Part shown: positions 1 to 5,574 of the stretch, piece by piece
Layout of the letters: every line of letters starts with the position of its first letter
Numbering within the stretch: position 1 is the first letter of the stretch
Assembly: GCA_903872555.1 (NCBI GenBank)
Contig: CAIQLE010000033.1
Coordinates: forward strand, 1-5,574
From: an uncultured bacterium
Lineage (GTDB): Bacteria > Pseudomonadota > Gammaproteobacteria > Burkholderiales > Burkholderiaceae_D
DNA length: 5,574 nt
Direction of reading: 5' to 3'
The notes under the pieces: model-generated
The model's input: only the letters and a program-made list of their open reading frames with translations
Database searches by the model: none
Told to the model about the DNA's origin: nothing
Program-made: the position numbers and the translations under genes

Positions 1-1
1 C

Positions 2-1216
2 CTGGCGATGGAAAGCGAGCATGCAGCCGACTGGGGCGATTCCAAAAACTGGGCAGGTCAGGTGGACGCGCGACGCAATGATCTGACCCTGCGTGCTTTG
101 TTCAGCGAAGAGCTGGGAGCAGTCATTCAGGTCCGCGCGGAACAAAAATCAGAAGCCATGAACGTGCTGCGTGAACATGGACTGGGTGCCTGCAGCCACA
201 TCATAGGCAAGCTGAATGAACGCGATGTGATTGAATTCACGCGCGATGCCCAACTGATTTATCAGCAGCCGCGTACAGCACTGCACCGTTTGTGGAGCGA
301 AACCAGCTGGCGCATTGCACGTCTGCGTGACAACCCGGCCTGCGCTGATGCGGAATACGAGCGCTTGCTCGATGCCAGTGACCCCGGCATGACACCTAAG
401 CTCAGTTTTAATCCGGCAGAGGATATTGCAGCACCCTTCATTGCCACTGGCAAGCGTCCGCGCGTGGCCATCCTGCGTGAGCAGGGCGTGAACTCGCATA
501 TCGAGACCGCTTATGTGATGCATAAATCAGGCTTTGATTCGGTTGATGTGCACATGAGTGACCTAATTGCCGGACGCGCGCAACTGAGTGATTATCAGGG
601 CCTGATCGCGGTCGGTGGATTTTCTTATGGTGACGTGTTAGGTGCCGGTGAAGGCTGGTCCAAGACCATCTTGTTCAATCCTCTGCTCTCGGACATGTTT
701 TCCGGTTTCTTCCAGCGCAGTGATACCTTTGCTTTAGGTATCTGTAACGGTTGCCAGATGATGAGCAGCCTCAAATCCATCATCCCGGGCGCTGAGCACT
801 GGCCTAAATTCACACGGAATAAATCTGAACAGTTTGAAGCCCGCTTTGCCATGGTCGAAGTGATGGAATCGCCTTCTCTCTTTTTTGCGGGCATGGCCGG
901 CACGCAGACTCCGATTGCGGTGGCACACGGTGAAGGCTTTGCGAATTTTGCGCACACAGGCAATCCAGATGAAGCACTGGTTGCACTGAGGTTTGTGGAT
1001 CATCGCGGTCAGGCAACGGAAGCTTATCCATTCAATCCTAACGGTTCTCCATCAGGCATTACTTCAGTCACAACGGCAGACGGCCGTTTCACGGTCATGA
1101 TGCCGCACGCTGAGCGTGTTTTCAGGACGGTGAATCATTCCTGGCATCCTGCAGGCTGGGCTGAGGATTCGCCATGGATGCGCATGTTCCGCAATGCACG
1201 TCATTGGGTCGGCTGA
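2..1216 (+). CDS. purL: Phosphoribosylformylglycinamidine synthase, C-terminal part (5' end outside window)
   Basis: This is the 3' part of the single-chain FGAM synthase, which converts FGAR, glutamine and ATP to FGAM in de novo purine synthesis in the cytoplasm. The reading frame is open from the window edge, so the ATG at position 8 is internal and not the gene start. Counting residues from that Met, 1-130 is the end of the second AIRS-like synthetase lobe (ALFSEELGAVIQV). Residues 150-400 form the class I glutamine amidotransferase domain, with GGFSYGDVLGAG near 204-215, the nucleophile Cys246 in GICNGCQ, and His367/Glu369 in PHAERVFR. These correspond to the family's Cys-His-Glu triad, so the glutaminase looks intact. 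The end, with the NHSWHPAGW stretch, matches the normal PurL C-terminus. The gene stops with TGA and is followed about 50 bases later by a terminator. It converges with the isomerase gene. Identification is very secure. Confidence 0.97.
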   Translation: MAMESEHAADWGDSKNWAGQVDARRNDLTLRALFSEELGAVIQVRAEQKSEAMNVLREHGLGACSHIIGKLNERDVIEFTRDAQLIYQQPRTALHRLWSETSWRIARLRDNPACADAEYERLLDASDPGMTPKLSFNPAEDIAAPFIATGKRPRVAILREQGVNSHIETAYVMHKSGFDSVDVHMSDLIAGRAQLSDYQGLIAVGGFSYGDVLGAGEGWSKTILFNPLLSDMFSGFFQRSDTFALGICNGCQMMSSLKSIIPGAEHWPKFTRNKSEQFEARFAMVEVMESPSLFFAGMAGTQTPIAVAHGEGFANFAHTGNPDEALVALRFVDHRGQATEAYPFNPNGSPSGITSVTTADGRFTVMMPHAERVFRTVNHSWHPAGWAEDSPWMRMFRNARHWVG

Positions 1217-1267
1217 GTCTGAAATCAGCTCATCAACAGGCACTCGCGATTTAGATCTGCTGACCAT

Positions 1268-1296
1268 AAAAAAACGCTCCCTGAGGAGCGTTTTTT
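1268..1296. terminator. Bidirectional intrinsic terminator between convergent genes
   Basis: A perfect 6-bp GC-rich stem (CGCTCC at 1275-1280 with GGAGCG at 1285-1290) closes a CTGA loop. It is flanked by seven A on the left (1268-1274) and six T on the right (1291-1296), which can extend the stem by A-T pairs. Read on + it ends purL with a T-tract, and read on - it ends the five-gene operon with a T-tract. The position, about 50 bases after the purL stop and 33 bases after the isomerase stop, fits a shared terminator. Confidence 0.9.
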
Positions 1297-1329
1297 CATT
1301 GAGGCGCCTGCGAAGGCGACTACGAAGAC

Positions 1330-2109
1330 TTACTGAATCTTCGCTTTTTTCTTCAGGTCTTGCTGGAATTCCTGCAGCTTGCGTTGTTGCATGGATTCAG
1401 CAATCTGGCCTTTGACTTCTTCGAAGCCGGGGACTTGTGCATCACGCGTATCTTCCAGCTTGATGATGTGGTAGCCGAACTGGGTTTGAACGGGTGCTGC
1501 TGTGTATTCACCTTTTTTCAATGCGATCATCGCATCGGAGAAAGGCTTGACGAAAGCATCTTGCGGAGCCCAGCCCAAGTCACCACCTTGTGCACCAGAG
1601 CCTGGATCTTTGGAGGCTTTGGCCAGATCTTCAAACTTAGCGCCGCCTTTGAGTTTGGTGATGATGGCTTTGGCCTCATCTTCCTTCTCAACCAGAATAT
1701 GGCGGGCATGGTATTCCTTGCCCTTGGACTGGCCTTTAAATTTGTCGTACTCGGCCTTCATGTCTTCATCTTTGACCGGGTTTTTGGTCAGGTATTCCTG
1801 AGCCAGAGCACGGATCACGATGGACTGGCGAGCCAGTTCGATCTGGTTTTTCAGTTCAGGACGATTCGCATAGCCCTGACGATCAGCTTCCTGAGTCAGG
1901 ATTTCGCGATTGATCAGTTCATCTTTGATCATGGCACGCATTTCCGGCGTGTCTTGTTGGCCCTGTTGCACCATTTGTTTGACCATCGCATCGACGCGCG
2001 AGCTTGGAACAGGTTTGCCGTTGACGACTGCAACGTTTTGCGCAAGGACAGGAATTGCAGCGGATGCGGCGAGCAGCACCAGCAGGCGGGCAGTTTTCAG
2101 ATTCATCAT
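1330..2109 (-). CDS. Periplasmic parvulin-type peptidyl-prolyl cis-trans isomerase (Par27/PrsA/SurA-like)
   Basis: This predicted exported foldase would catalyse prolyl isomerisation and chaperone proteins crossing the periplasm. From the ATG at 2109 it has 259 residues. Residues 1-23 are a signal peptide (MMNLK, then a hydrophobic LLVLLAASAAIPVLA run, with likely cleavage before Gln24). A helical SurA-N-like segment covers about 25-130. A single rotamase domain covers about 133-222, with HARHILV at 134-140, GGDLGW near 175-180 and FGYHIIKLE near 211-219. The lysine- and glutamine-rich tail ends in KKKAKIQ. One parvulin domain flanked by helical regions and a length near 27 kDa resemble Bordetella Par27, a recalled family comparison. 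A TTG at 2127 would add six residues ahead of the signal peptide and is less likely. Neither start has a clear Shine-Dalgarno. The absence of a lipobox cysteine argues for a soluble periplasmic protein. It is the last gene of the operon. Confidence 0.9.
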   Translation of the reverse strand: MMNLKTARLLVLLAASAAIPVLAQNVAVVNGKPVPSSRVDAMVKQMVQQGQQDTPEMRAMIKDELINREILTQEADRQGYANRPELKNQIELARQSIVIRALAQEYLTKNPVKDEDMKAEYDKFKGQSKGKEYHARHILVEKEDEAKAIITKLKGGAKFEDLAKASKDPGSGAQGGDLGWAPQDAFVKPFSDAMIALKKGEYTAAPVQTQFGYHIIKLEDTRDAQVPGFEEVKGQIAESMQQRKLQEFQQDLKKKAKIQ

Positions 2110-2175
2110 AGTCAGGGAGATAATCAACGTTGGTAAAAATTGCAGCTGTTCACGTCAGGCGGTCAGTTCACTTCA
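2110..2175 (-). other. 66-bp spacer between bolA and the isomerase gene
   Basis: This is the widest gap inside the operon. On the - strand it holds short direct repeats (CTGAC twice within a few bases, GTGAAC twice) but no recognisable sigma-70 promoter, no terminator hairpin, and no purine-rich ribosome site directly before the ATG at 2109. The isomerase is therefore probably transcribed from upstream, with weak or non-canonical initiation, but an internal promoter cannot be excluded. Confidence 0.4.
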
Positions 2176-2457
2176 TCATGAAGACAGTGCCTCAGCGGGA
2201 GTCAGCAGGGTCATTGCAAGAGCGTGTATATCTTTTTGCATCATCTCGCGCAGGCAATCATACACCAGGCGGTGACGGGCGACTTTGTTGAGGCCTTCAA
2301 AACGGGCCGAAACCAGATGCAAACGATAATGTCCACCGCCTGAGGCCGCGCCGGCGTGGCCGGCATGCATGGCTGAGTCATCTTCTATTTCACAGGCTGT
2401 AGGTGCCAATCCGGCCGTCAGCAAGTCTTTCATTCTTTGGGGGCGTGTGCTGCTCAT
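2176..2457 (-). CDS. bolA: BolA family protein
   Basis: A 93-residue protein of normal BolA length. BolA proteins form complexes with monothiol glutaredoxins that bind a [2Fe-2S] cluster, and E. coli BolA also acts as a stress-responsive DNA-binding regulator of morphology. Visible features are the variable loop with histidines (HAGHAGA, residues 31-37), placing it in the histidine (BolA_H) rather than cysteine class. The beta strand HYRLHLVS (43-50), the RHRLVY helix (61-66) and HALAM (78-82) follow, the last containing the invariant family histidine. The ATG at 2457 overlaps the yciB stop as ATGA, implying translational coupling; a longer in-frame reading back into yciB has no homology to BolA and is not used. 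An alternative internal start is Met9. The gene sits in an operon with msrB and selO, whose known biology also touches glutaredoxin or thiol chemistry, but this connection is inferred. Which BolA subtype it represents functionally is uncertain. Confidence 0.92.
   Translation of the reverse strand: MSSTRPQRMKDLLTAGLAPTACEIEDDSAMHAGHAGAASGGGHYRLHLVSARFEGLNKVARHRLVYDCLREMMQKDIHALAMTLLTPAEALSS
2454..2457 (-). other. ATGA stop-start overlap coupling yciB to bolA
   Basis: The TGA stop of yciB (2456-2454) shares two bases with the ATG of bolA (2457-2455). The sequence just upstream has only a weak purine stretch (GAAAGAA), so bolA translation probably relies on ribosomes terminating on yciB. Confidence 0.85.
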
Positions 2458-3074
2458 TCTGGTTCTTTCAGGTAACGCGATAAATACAGGCTTTGTCCGA
2501 TCACAAAGGCAATCATCAGCCCCATGAAGCCAAACAGTTTGAAATTGACCCAGATGGCAATAGGGAAATGAAACGCCACATAGAGGTTCACCGCGCCCAT
2601 CACAGCAAAGAACAGGCCCCAGGCAAAGTTGAGGCGCGTCCATACCGGCTCGGGCAGCTTCATCTGTTTCTCCATCATGGACCGAATCAGATTTTTGCCA
2701 AATAGCAGAGGACTGATTAACAGCGCCAGTGAAAAACACCAGTACAGCACCGTGGGTTTGAGCTTGATGAAATGCTCATCATGAAAATAAATCGTCGCAC
2801 CGCCAAAGATGACAATAATGGCCAGCGATACCCACAGCATATTGTCCACCGTCTGGCGCTTGATCAACAACCACAGTACCTGCGCCAGCGTGGCAATGAT
2901 GGCGACTGCCGTGGCTAAGAGTATGGGCGCTTGCGTCAGCGTTACTTCGCCGCCGGACACCAGTCCGGACAGGTAGTGACTGCCAAAAGCCTGTGCAGCC
3001 TCGGGATTGGCGCCTGTGAATTTGAAGACGACAAAGAAAAGAATGACAGGAAATAAATCGAACAGCAGTTTCAT
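2454..3074 (-). CDS. yciB: Inner-membrane septation protein A family protein YciB
   Basis: A 206-residue polytopic inner-membrane protein of the YciB/IspA family, linked to septation and envelope integrity in enterobacteria; its biochemical activity is not settled. Hydrophobic segments lie near residues 3-20, 50-71, 79-97, 108-126, 150-168 and 177-197. Family landmarks are the N-terminal [27 protein letters not shown] (91-108), [13 protein letters not shown] (140-152) and IWVNFKLFG (174-182), each recognisable against E. coli YciB. The protein is longer than the roughly 180 residues usual for E. coli because of an extra stretch at about 21-48, between the first and second hydrophobic segments. 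The ATG at 3074 follows the msrB stop by 6 bp with no good Shine-Dalgarno, suggesting coupled translation. It overlaps bolA by 4 bp. Identity is secure; its role within this operon is unknown. Confidence 0.94.
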   Translation of the reverse strand: MKLLFDLFPVILFFVVFKFTGANPEAAQAFGSHYLSGLVSGGEVTLTQAPILLATAVAIIATLAQVLWLLIKRQTVDNMLWVSLAIIVIFGGATIYFHDEHFIKLKPTVLYWCFSLALLISPLLFGKNLIRSMMEKQMKLPEPVWTRLNFAWGLFFAVMGAVNLYVAFHFPIAIWVNFKLFGFMGLMIAFVIGQSLYLSRYLKEPE

Positions 3075-3080
3075 CGGAAT

Positions 3081-3497
3081 TTATGGCTTTGAATGTTTGG
3101 GGCTGAAACGCAGGGAAGCGGAGTTAATGCAATAACGTAATCCCGTGGGGGGTGGTCCGTCAGGAAATACATGGCCCAGATGCGCATCGCAAATATTACA
3201 CAGAATCTCGGTGCGTAGCATGCCATGGCTATGATCGATACGCTCGGTCACATTGGCCGCATCAATGGCTTCGAAATAACTGGGCCAGCCGCAACCGGAA
3301 TCAAATTTCGCATCTGACTCAAATAAGGGCGTGTCGCAGCAGACGCAAGTATAAATGCCTGCTTCGTGGTGATCCCAGTAGCGCCCGGTAAAGGCGCGCT
3401 CAGTTGCAGCATGGCGCGTCACTTCATAGGACATGGGGTCAAGCATGGCGGACCATTCAGCATCGGTGCGGACGATTTTTTTAGTCTTCATATCCAT
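3081..3497 (-). CDS. msrB: Peptide methionine (R)-S-oxide reductase
   Basis: A 138-residue cytoplasmic MsrB that reduces the R epimer of methionine sulfoxide in proteins, recycled by thioredoxin. It has no signal peptide and is a stand-alone MsrB, not fused to MsrA. The zinc site is visible as CVCC (Cys51 and Cys54 by CxxC spacing) and CNIC (Cys100 and Cys103). The catalytic cysteine is Cys123 in [11 protein letters not shown]. Cys69 in GCGWPSYF lies 54 residues before it, the same spacing as the resolving/catalytic pair of Neisseria MsrB, so thioredoxin-dependent recycling is expected. HLGHVFPDG (107-115) is also intact. Starts at 3497 (MDMK) and 3491 (MKTK) are both possible; the upstream GAAGA is only a weak ribosome site. 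It follows selO by 15 bp and precedes yciB by 6 bp, so it belongs to the same operon. Function is very secure. Confidence 0.96.
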   Translation of the reverse strand: MDMKTKKIVRTDAEWSAMLDPMSYEVTRHAATERAFTGRYWDHHEAGIYTCVCCDTPLFESDAKFDSGCGWPSYFEAIDAANVTERIDHSHGMLRTEILCNICDAHLGHVFPDGPPPTGLRYCINSASLRFSPKHSKP

Positions 3498-3512
3498 TCT
3501 TCAGGCGGCATT

Positions 3513-5018
3513 TCAGGAAGAGCAGCTGACTTCAATGCCGGCTGCCCAGTCGGGTGGCAGTGCGGCGTAGGCAGCATTTTCTTCTTGTTCATCAAAAGGG
3601 TGCTGCAATATATCGAGCAGACGCTGCACCTCGGAAAAATCTTTTTGTTGCGCCTTGTCTATCGCAGCCTGTGCCAGATAATTTCTCAAGACATATTTCG
3701 GATTGACGCGATTCATTGCCTGCCTGCGCGCCTCATCCTGACTCTGTTCCATGCGCAGTCGCTGGCGATATTCTACTGACCAGGCATCAAACGCGCTGCG
3801 GTCTATGAATAAATCACGTAATGGCGCATCGCCACTCGGGTCTTCCTGCTTCAGGCCGGACAGACGGCGGAAGAAAACAGGGAAATCAACCCGGCTGGCT
3901 GCCATGATCTCCAGCAGCTTCTCTGTCAAGGCCACGTCATGCGCTTCGTTGACGTGCAGTCCTAGTTTGGCGTTCCAGAGGGCGCTCATTTTTTCAGCGT
4001 AAGCGATTTTAAAGACGGACAGAGCATCATAGACCGCATCGACATCATCGATCAGCGGCAGCATCGCCTGACCCAGTGCGAAGCAATTCCATTCGCAAAT
4101 GCGTGGCTGCATACGATAGGCATAGCGCCCCTGTTGATCCGTATGATTACAGATATGTGCCGGGTCGTAGCTCTCCATGAAACCAAAGGGGCCGTAATCC
4201 AGCGTCTGTCCAAGGATGGACATGTTGTCCGTATTCAGTACGCCGTGCATAAAACCCACCGCCTGCCAGTGTGCTACCAGCACGGCAGTGCGGCGCGTGA
4301 CTTCGGACAGCAAGGCATGATAAGGATCGCTGGCATCCTGCAAGTCGGGATAACTGTGTGCAATGACGTAGTCGGCCAGGGTTTTTAGTTCTTCTTTACG
4401 GTCTTGGTGAAACCAGTGCTCAAACGAGCCAAAACGCACGAAGCTCTGCGACATACGTGTCACCACAGCCGTTGTTTCAGGCGTCTCTCGCATCACACGC
4501 TTGTCTGATCCAATGACACATAGCGCCCGTGAAGTAGGAATGCCCAGAGCGGCCATGGCTTCAGAACACAAAAATTCACGTATCGATGAACGCAAAACAG
4601 CGCGTCCGTCTCCCATACGGGAATAGGGCGTGGCACCAGCGCCTTTTAATTGCAGTTCTATGGAGCCCTGAGCTTCCAGCGGGGAGGTGGCTTCGCCCAG
4701 CAAGATGGCGCGACCATCGCCCAGTTGTCCTGCCCAGACACCGAATTGATGACCCGAATAGACAGCAGACAAGGGCATGGAGCCGGGCAGGCGGGCATTG
4801 CCACTAAAGATCTCGGTAAACTGCGGCTGCTTAAATTCCTCGCTATCCAAAGCAATCAGCGCAGCTGCAGACTCACTCGCGCACACCAGATAAGGTTCAG
4901 GCAAGGGAGTCGCTTGCATGCGGGTGTAATGCGCCGGCGGCAGTCTGGCAAAACTATTGTCCAGCACGAGTTCGCTTAATCGCAAACGCATGCCGGTAAG
5001 AGGATCAGGCGAATTCAT
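3513..5018 (-). CDS. selO: Protein adenylyltransferase SelO (YdiU/UPF0061 pseudokinase)
   Basis: SelO has a protein-kinase fold with ATP bound in flipped orientation and transfers AMP to Ser/Thr/Tyr of targets, including glutaredoxin. From the ATG at 5018 it has 501 residues. Motifs are [17 protein letters not shown] (87-103), LKGAG with Lys125, [12 protein letters not shown] (132-143), NTDNMS with Asp264 and LDYGPFGF with Asp274. Lys125, Asp264 and Asp274 keep the exact spacing of K113, D252 and D262 in Pseudomonas syringae SelO, so the active site looks intact. The C-terminus EVSCSS places Cys499 third from the end, where animal SELENOO has selenocysteine; with Cys290 (ICNHTDQQ) it matches the E. 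coli C272/C476 disulfide pair. An ATG at 5075 would add 19 residues (MHCKQL...), but that extension is not family-like and lacks a ribosome site. It is the first gene of the - strand operon. Confidence 0.95.
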   Translation of the reverse strand: MNSPDPLTGMRLRLSELVLDNSFARLPPAHYTRMQATPLPEPYLVCASESAAALIALDSEEFKQPQFTEIFSGNARLPGSMPLSAVYSGHQFGVWAGQLGDGRAILLGEATSPLEAQGSIELQLKGAGATPYSRMGDGRAVLRSSIREFLCSEAMAALGIPTSRALCVIGSDKRVMRETPETTAVVTRMSQSFVRFGSFEHWFHQDRKEELKTLADYVIAHSYPDLQDASDPYHALLSEVTRRTAVLVAHWQAVGFMHGVLNTDNMSILGQTLDYGPFGFMESYDPAHICNHTDQQGRYAYRMQPRICEWNCFALGQAMLPLIDDVDAVYDALSVFKIAYAEKMSALWNAKLGLHVNEAHDVALTEKLLEIMAASRVDFPVFFRRLSGLKQEDPSGDAPLRDLFIDRSAFDAWSVEYRQRLRMEQSQDEARRQAMNRVNPKYVLRNYLAQAAIDKAQQKDFSEVQRLLDILQHPFDEQEENAAYAALPPDWAAGIEVSCSS

Positions 5019-5103
5019 GGTGGCTTCTGTTAGGATGCTTAATAGCTTTGAAGCAATAAGCTGTTTGCAATGCATTATTTTGACAGAGAAGAGGTGAGCG
5101 CAT
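5019..5103. promoter_or_regulatory. Divergent intergenic region between selO and the aldolase-like gene
   Basis: This AT-richer 85-bp stretch must hold the promoters for both divergent units unless transcription enters from outside. Visible elements are an interrupted dyad GCTTA/TAAGC (5037-5041 with 5057-5061), a nested GCTT-TG-AAGC (5045-5054), and ATGCAT (5070-5075). For the + strand, TTGAAG (5048-5053) and CATTAT (5073-5078) are a poor -35/-10 pair with 19-bp spacing. For the - strand, TTGCAA and TATTAA occur but 20 bp apart. No strong promoter can be named. The dyads could be an operator, but this is weak. Confidence 0.35.
5091..5097 (+). promoter_or_regulatory. Shine-Dalgarno site of the aldolase-like gene
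   Basis: GAGGTGA lies six bases before the ATG at 5104 and is the best ribosome-binding site in the window. It fixes the start of the downstream gene. Confidence 0.8.
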
Positions 5104-5574
5104 ATGAACGCCCCGCAGAGACTAGAGATTCCTTCCTTACAGCACCGTGTCAGTCCTGAAGAATGGCAGACCCGCGTCGATCTGGCCGCCTGCTACCGTC
5201 TGGTGGCTGCTTTTGGCTGGAGCGACCTGGTTTTTACCCACATTACTGCCCGCTTGCCGGGGCCGGGCCATGAATTCCTGATCAATCCTTATGGAATGAT
5301 GTTCGATGAAATCACGGCCTCATCGCTGGTCAAGATCGATATTGACGGCCAAAAGCTGGACGATTCTCCCTTTCCAGTGAATCCTGCCGGTTTCACGATT
5401 CATTCCGCCATCCATGCCGCCCGCGAGGACGCGCTGTGCGTTCTGCACGTGCACAGCCTGAATGGTGTGGCCGTGTCTGCTCAGGAGGCGGGTGTGCTGC
5501 CGCTCTCGCAGCAATCAATTTTTGTATTGAACAGCCTCGCCTATCATGACTACGAAGGTCTGGCGCTGAATGAC
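5104..5574 (+). CDS. Class II aldolase/adducin family protein, N-terminal part (3' end outside window)
   Basis: The first 157 residues of an open frame that runs off the window edge. The start follows a strong GAGGTGA. The sequence fits the class II aldolase/adducin fold: [15 protein letters not shown] (28-41), [10 protein letters not shown] (44-53), [14 protein letters not shown] (58-71), [15 protein letters not shown] (93-107) and the zinc-ligand pair HVH (His115 and His117). True aldolases such as E. coli FucA carry a catalytic glutamate (E73) four residues before a conserved histidine. Counting back from His100, that place is Gly96 here, so classic aldol cleavage by this chemistry is doubtful. 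The NPAGF form is, to my knowledge, common in the adducin-like subfamily, whose bacterial members mostly have no proven substrate. The third zinc histidine lies beyond the window. It is divergent from selO and not in that operon. Family is secure, substrate unknown; I assign no gene symbol. Confidence 0.9.
   Translation, partial: MNAPQRLEIPSLQHRVSPEEWQTRVDLAACYRLVAAFGWSDLVFTHITARLPGPGHEFLINPYGMMFDEITASSLVKIDIDGQKLDDSPFPVNPAGFTIHSAIHAAREDALCVLHVHSLNGVAVSAQEAGVLPLSQQSIFVLNSLAYHDYEGLALND

Noticed and set aside
8..10. ATG at position 8 as the start of a separate glutaminase-type gene
   Set aside because: The frame is open to the window edge and the encoded sequence is the middle of a PurL synthetase lobe, so this is an internal methionine of a truncated gene.
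1305..1318. Small hairpin CGCCT-GCGA-AGGCG just after the isomerase stop
   Set aside because: A 5-bp stem with no T-tract on either strand; the adjacent stronger hairpin explains termination, so this is likely chance.
1360..2136. Long open frame (258 codons) on the + strand antisense to the isomerase gene
   Set aside because: Its product is Phe/Leu/His-rich with no recognisable domain, and it lies opposite a clearly coding parvulin gene with signal peptide. It is a by-product of codon bias on the other strand.
2176..2739. Extended 187-codon reading of bolA beginning inside yciB
   Set aside because: The upstream part has no BolA similarity and overlaps well-conserved YciB sequence. The ATG at 2457, coupled to the yciB stop, gives the normal BolA length.
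3366..3779. Open frame of 137 codons on + spanning the selO/msrB junction
   Set aside because: It is antisense to two firmly identified genes, has no ribosome site or recognisable domain, and bridges their stop and start regions by chance.
5019..5075. 19-residue N-terminal extension of SelO from the ATG at 5075
   Set aside because: There is no ribosome site before it, the added residues are not family-like, and the ATG at 5018 begins near the usual SelO N-terminus.
5080..5085. Perfect TTGACA -35 box upstream of the aldolase-like gene
   Set aside because: It lies only 18 bases before the start codon, so a -10 element at normal spacing would fall at or within the gene and overlap the ribosome site.

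Overview
The window is an ordinary chromosomal stretch from a proteobacterium, most likely a betaproteobacterium of the order Burkholderiales (Oxalobacteraceae-like). This placement rests on protein character and gene order recalled from that group, with moderate base composition; no search was run. I see no mobile element, CRISPR array, tRNA, rRNA or prophage gene. Coding density is high, and no stretch over about 120 bases lacks a gene.

Layout: (1) The left edge holds the 3' part of purL on the + strand, carrying the end of the synthetase core and the whole glutaminase domain. (2) A compact hairpin with an A-tract on one side and a T-tract on the other separates purL from the convergent genes and should terminate transcription from both sides. 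(3) Five genes follow on the - strand, read right to left: selO (protein AMPylator), msrB (methionine-R-sulfoxide reductase), yciB (inner-membrane septation protein A family), bolA, and a periplasmic parvulin-type peptidyl-prolyl isomerase. Spacings of 15 bp, 6 bp, a 4-bp ATGA overlap and 66 bp indicate one operon. (4) An 85-bp divergent intergenic region lies upstream of selO. (5) The right edge holds the 5' part of a class II aldolase/adducin-family gene on the + strand, cut by the window end.

How the genes may work together: SelO transfers AMP to redox proteins such as glutaredoxins, MsrB repairs oxidised methionine using the thioredoxin system, and BolA proteins partner monothiol glutaredoxins in iron-sulfur and redox signalling. 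YciB and the isomerase act in or across the inner membrane. A shared theme of thiol/oxidative stress and envelope maintenance is plausible but inferred from adjacency. I do not find a clearly undescribed system here. The points most worth a second look are the thiol-themed operon, a predicted redox-switch cysteine pair in SelO, an enlarged loop in YciB, and the loss of the catalytic glutamate in the aldolase-like protein.
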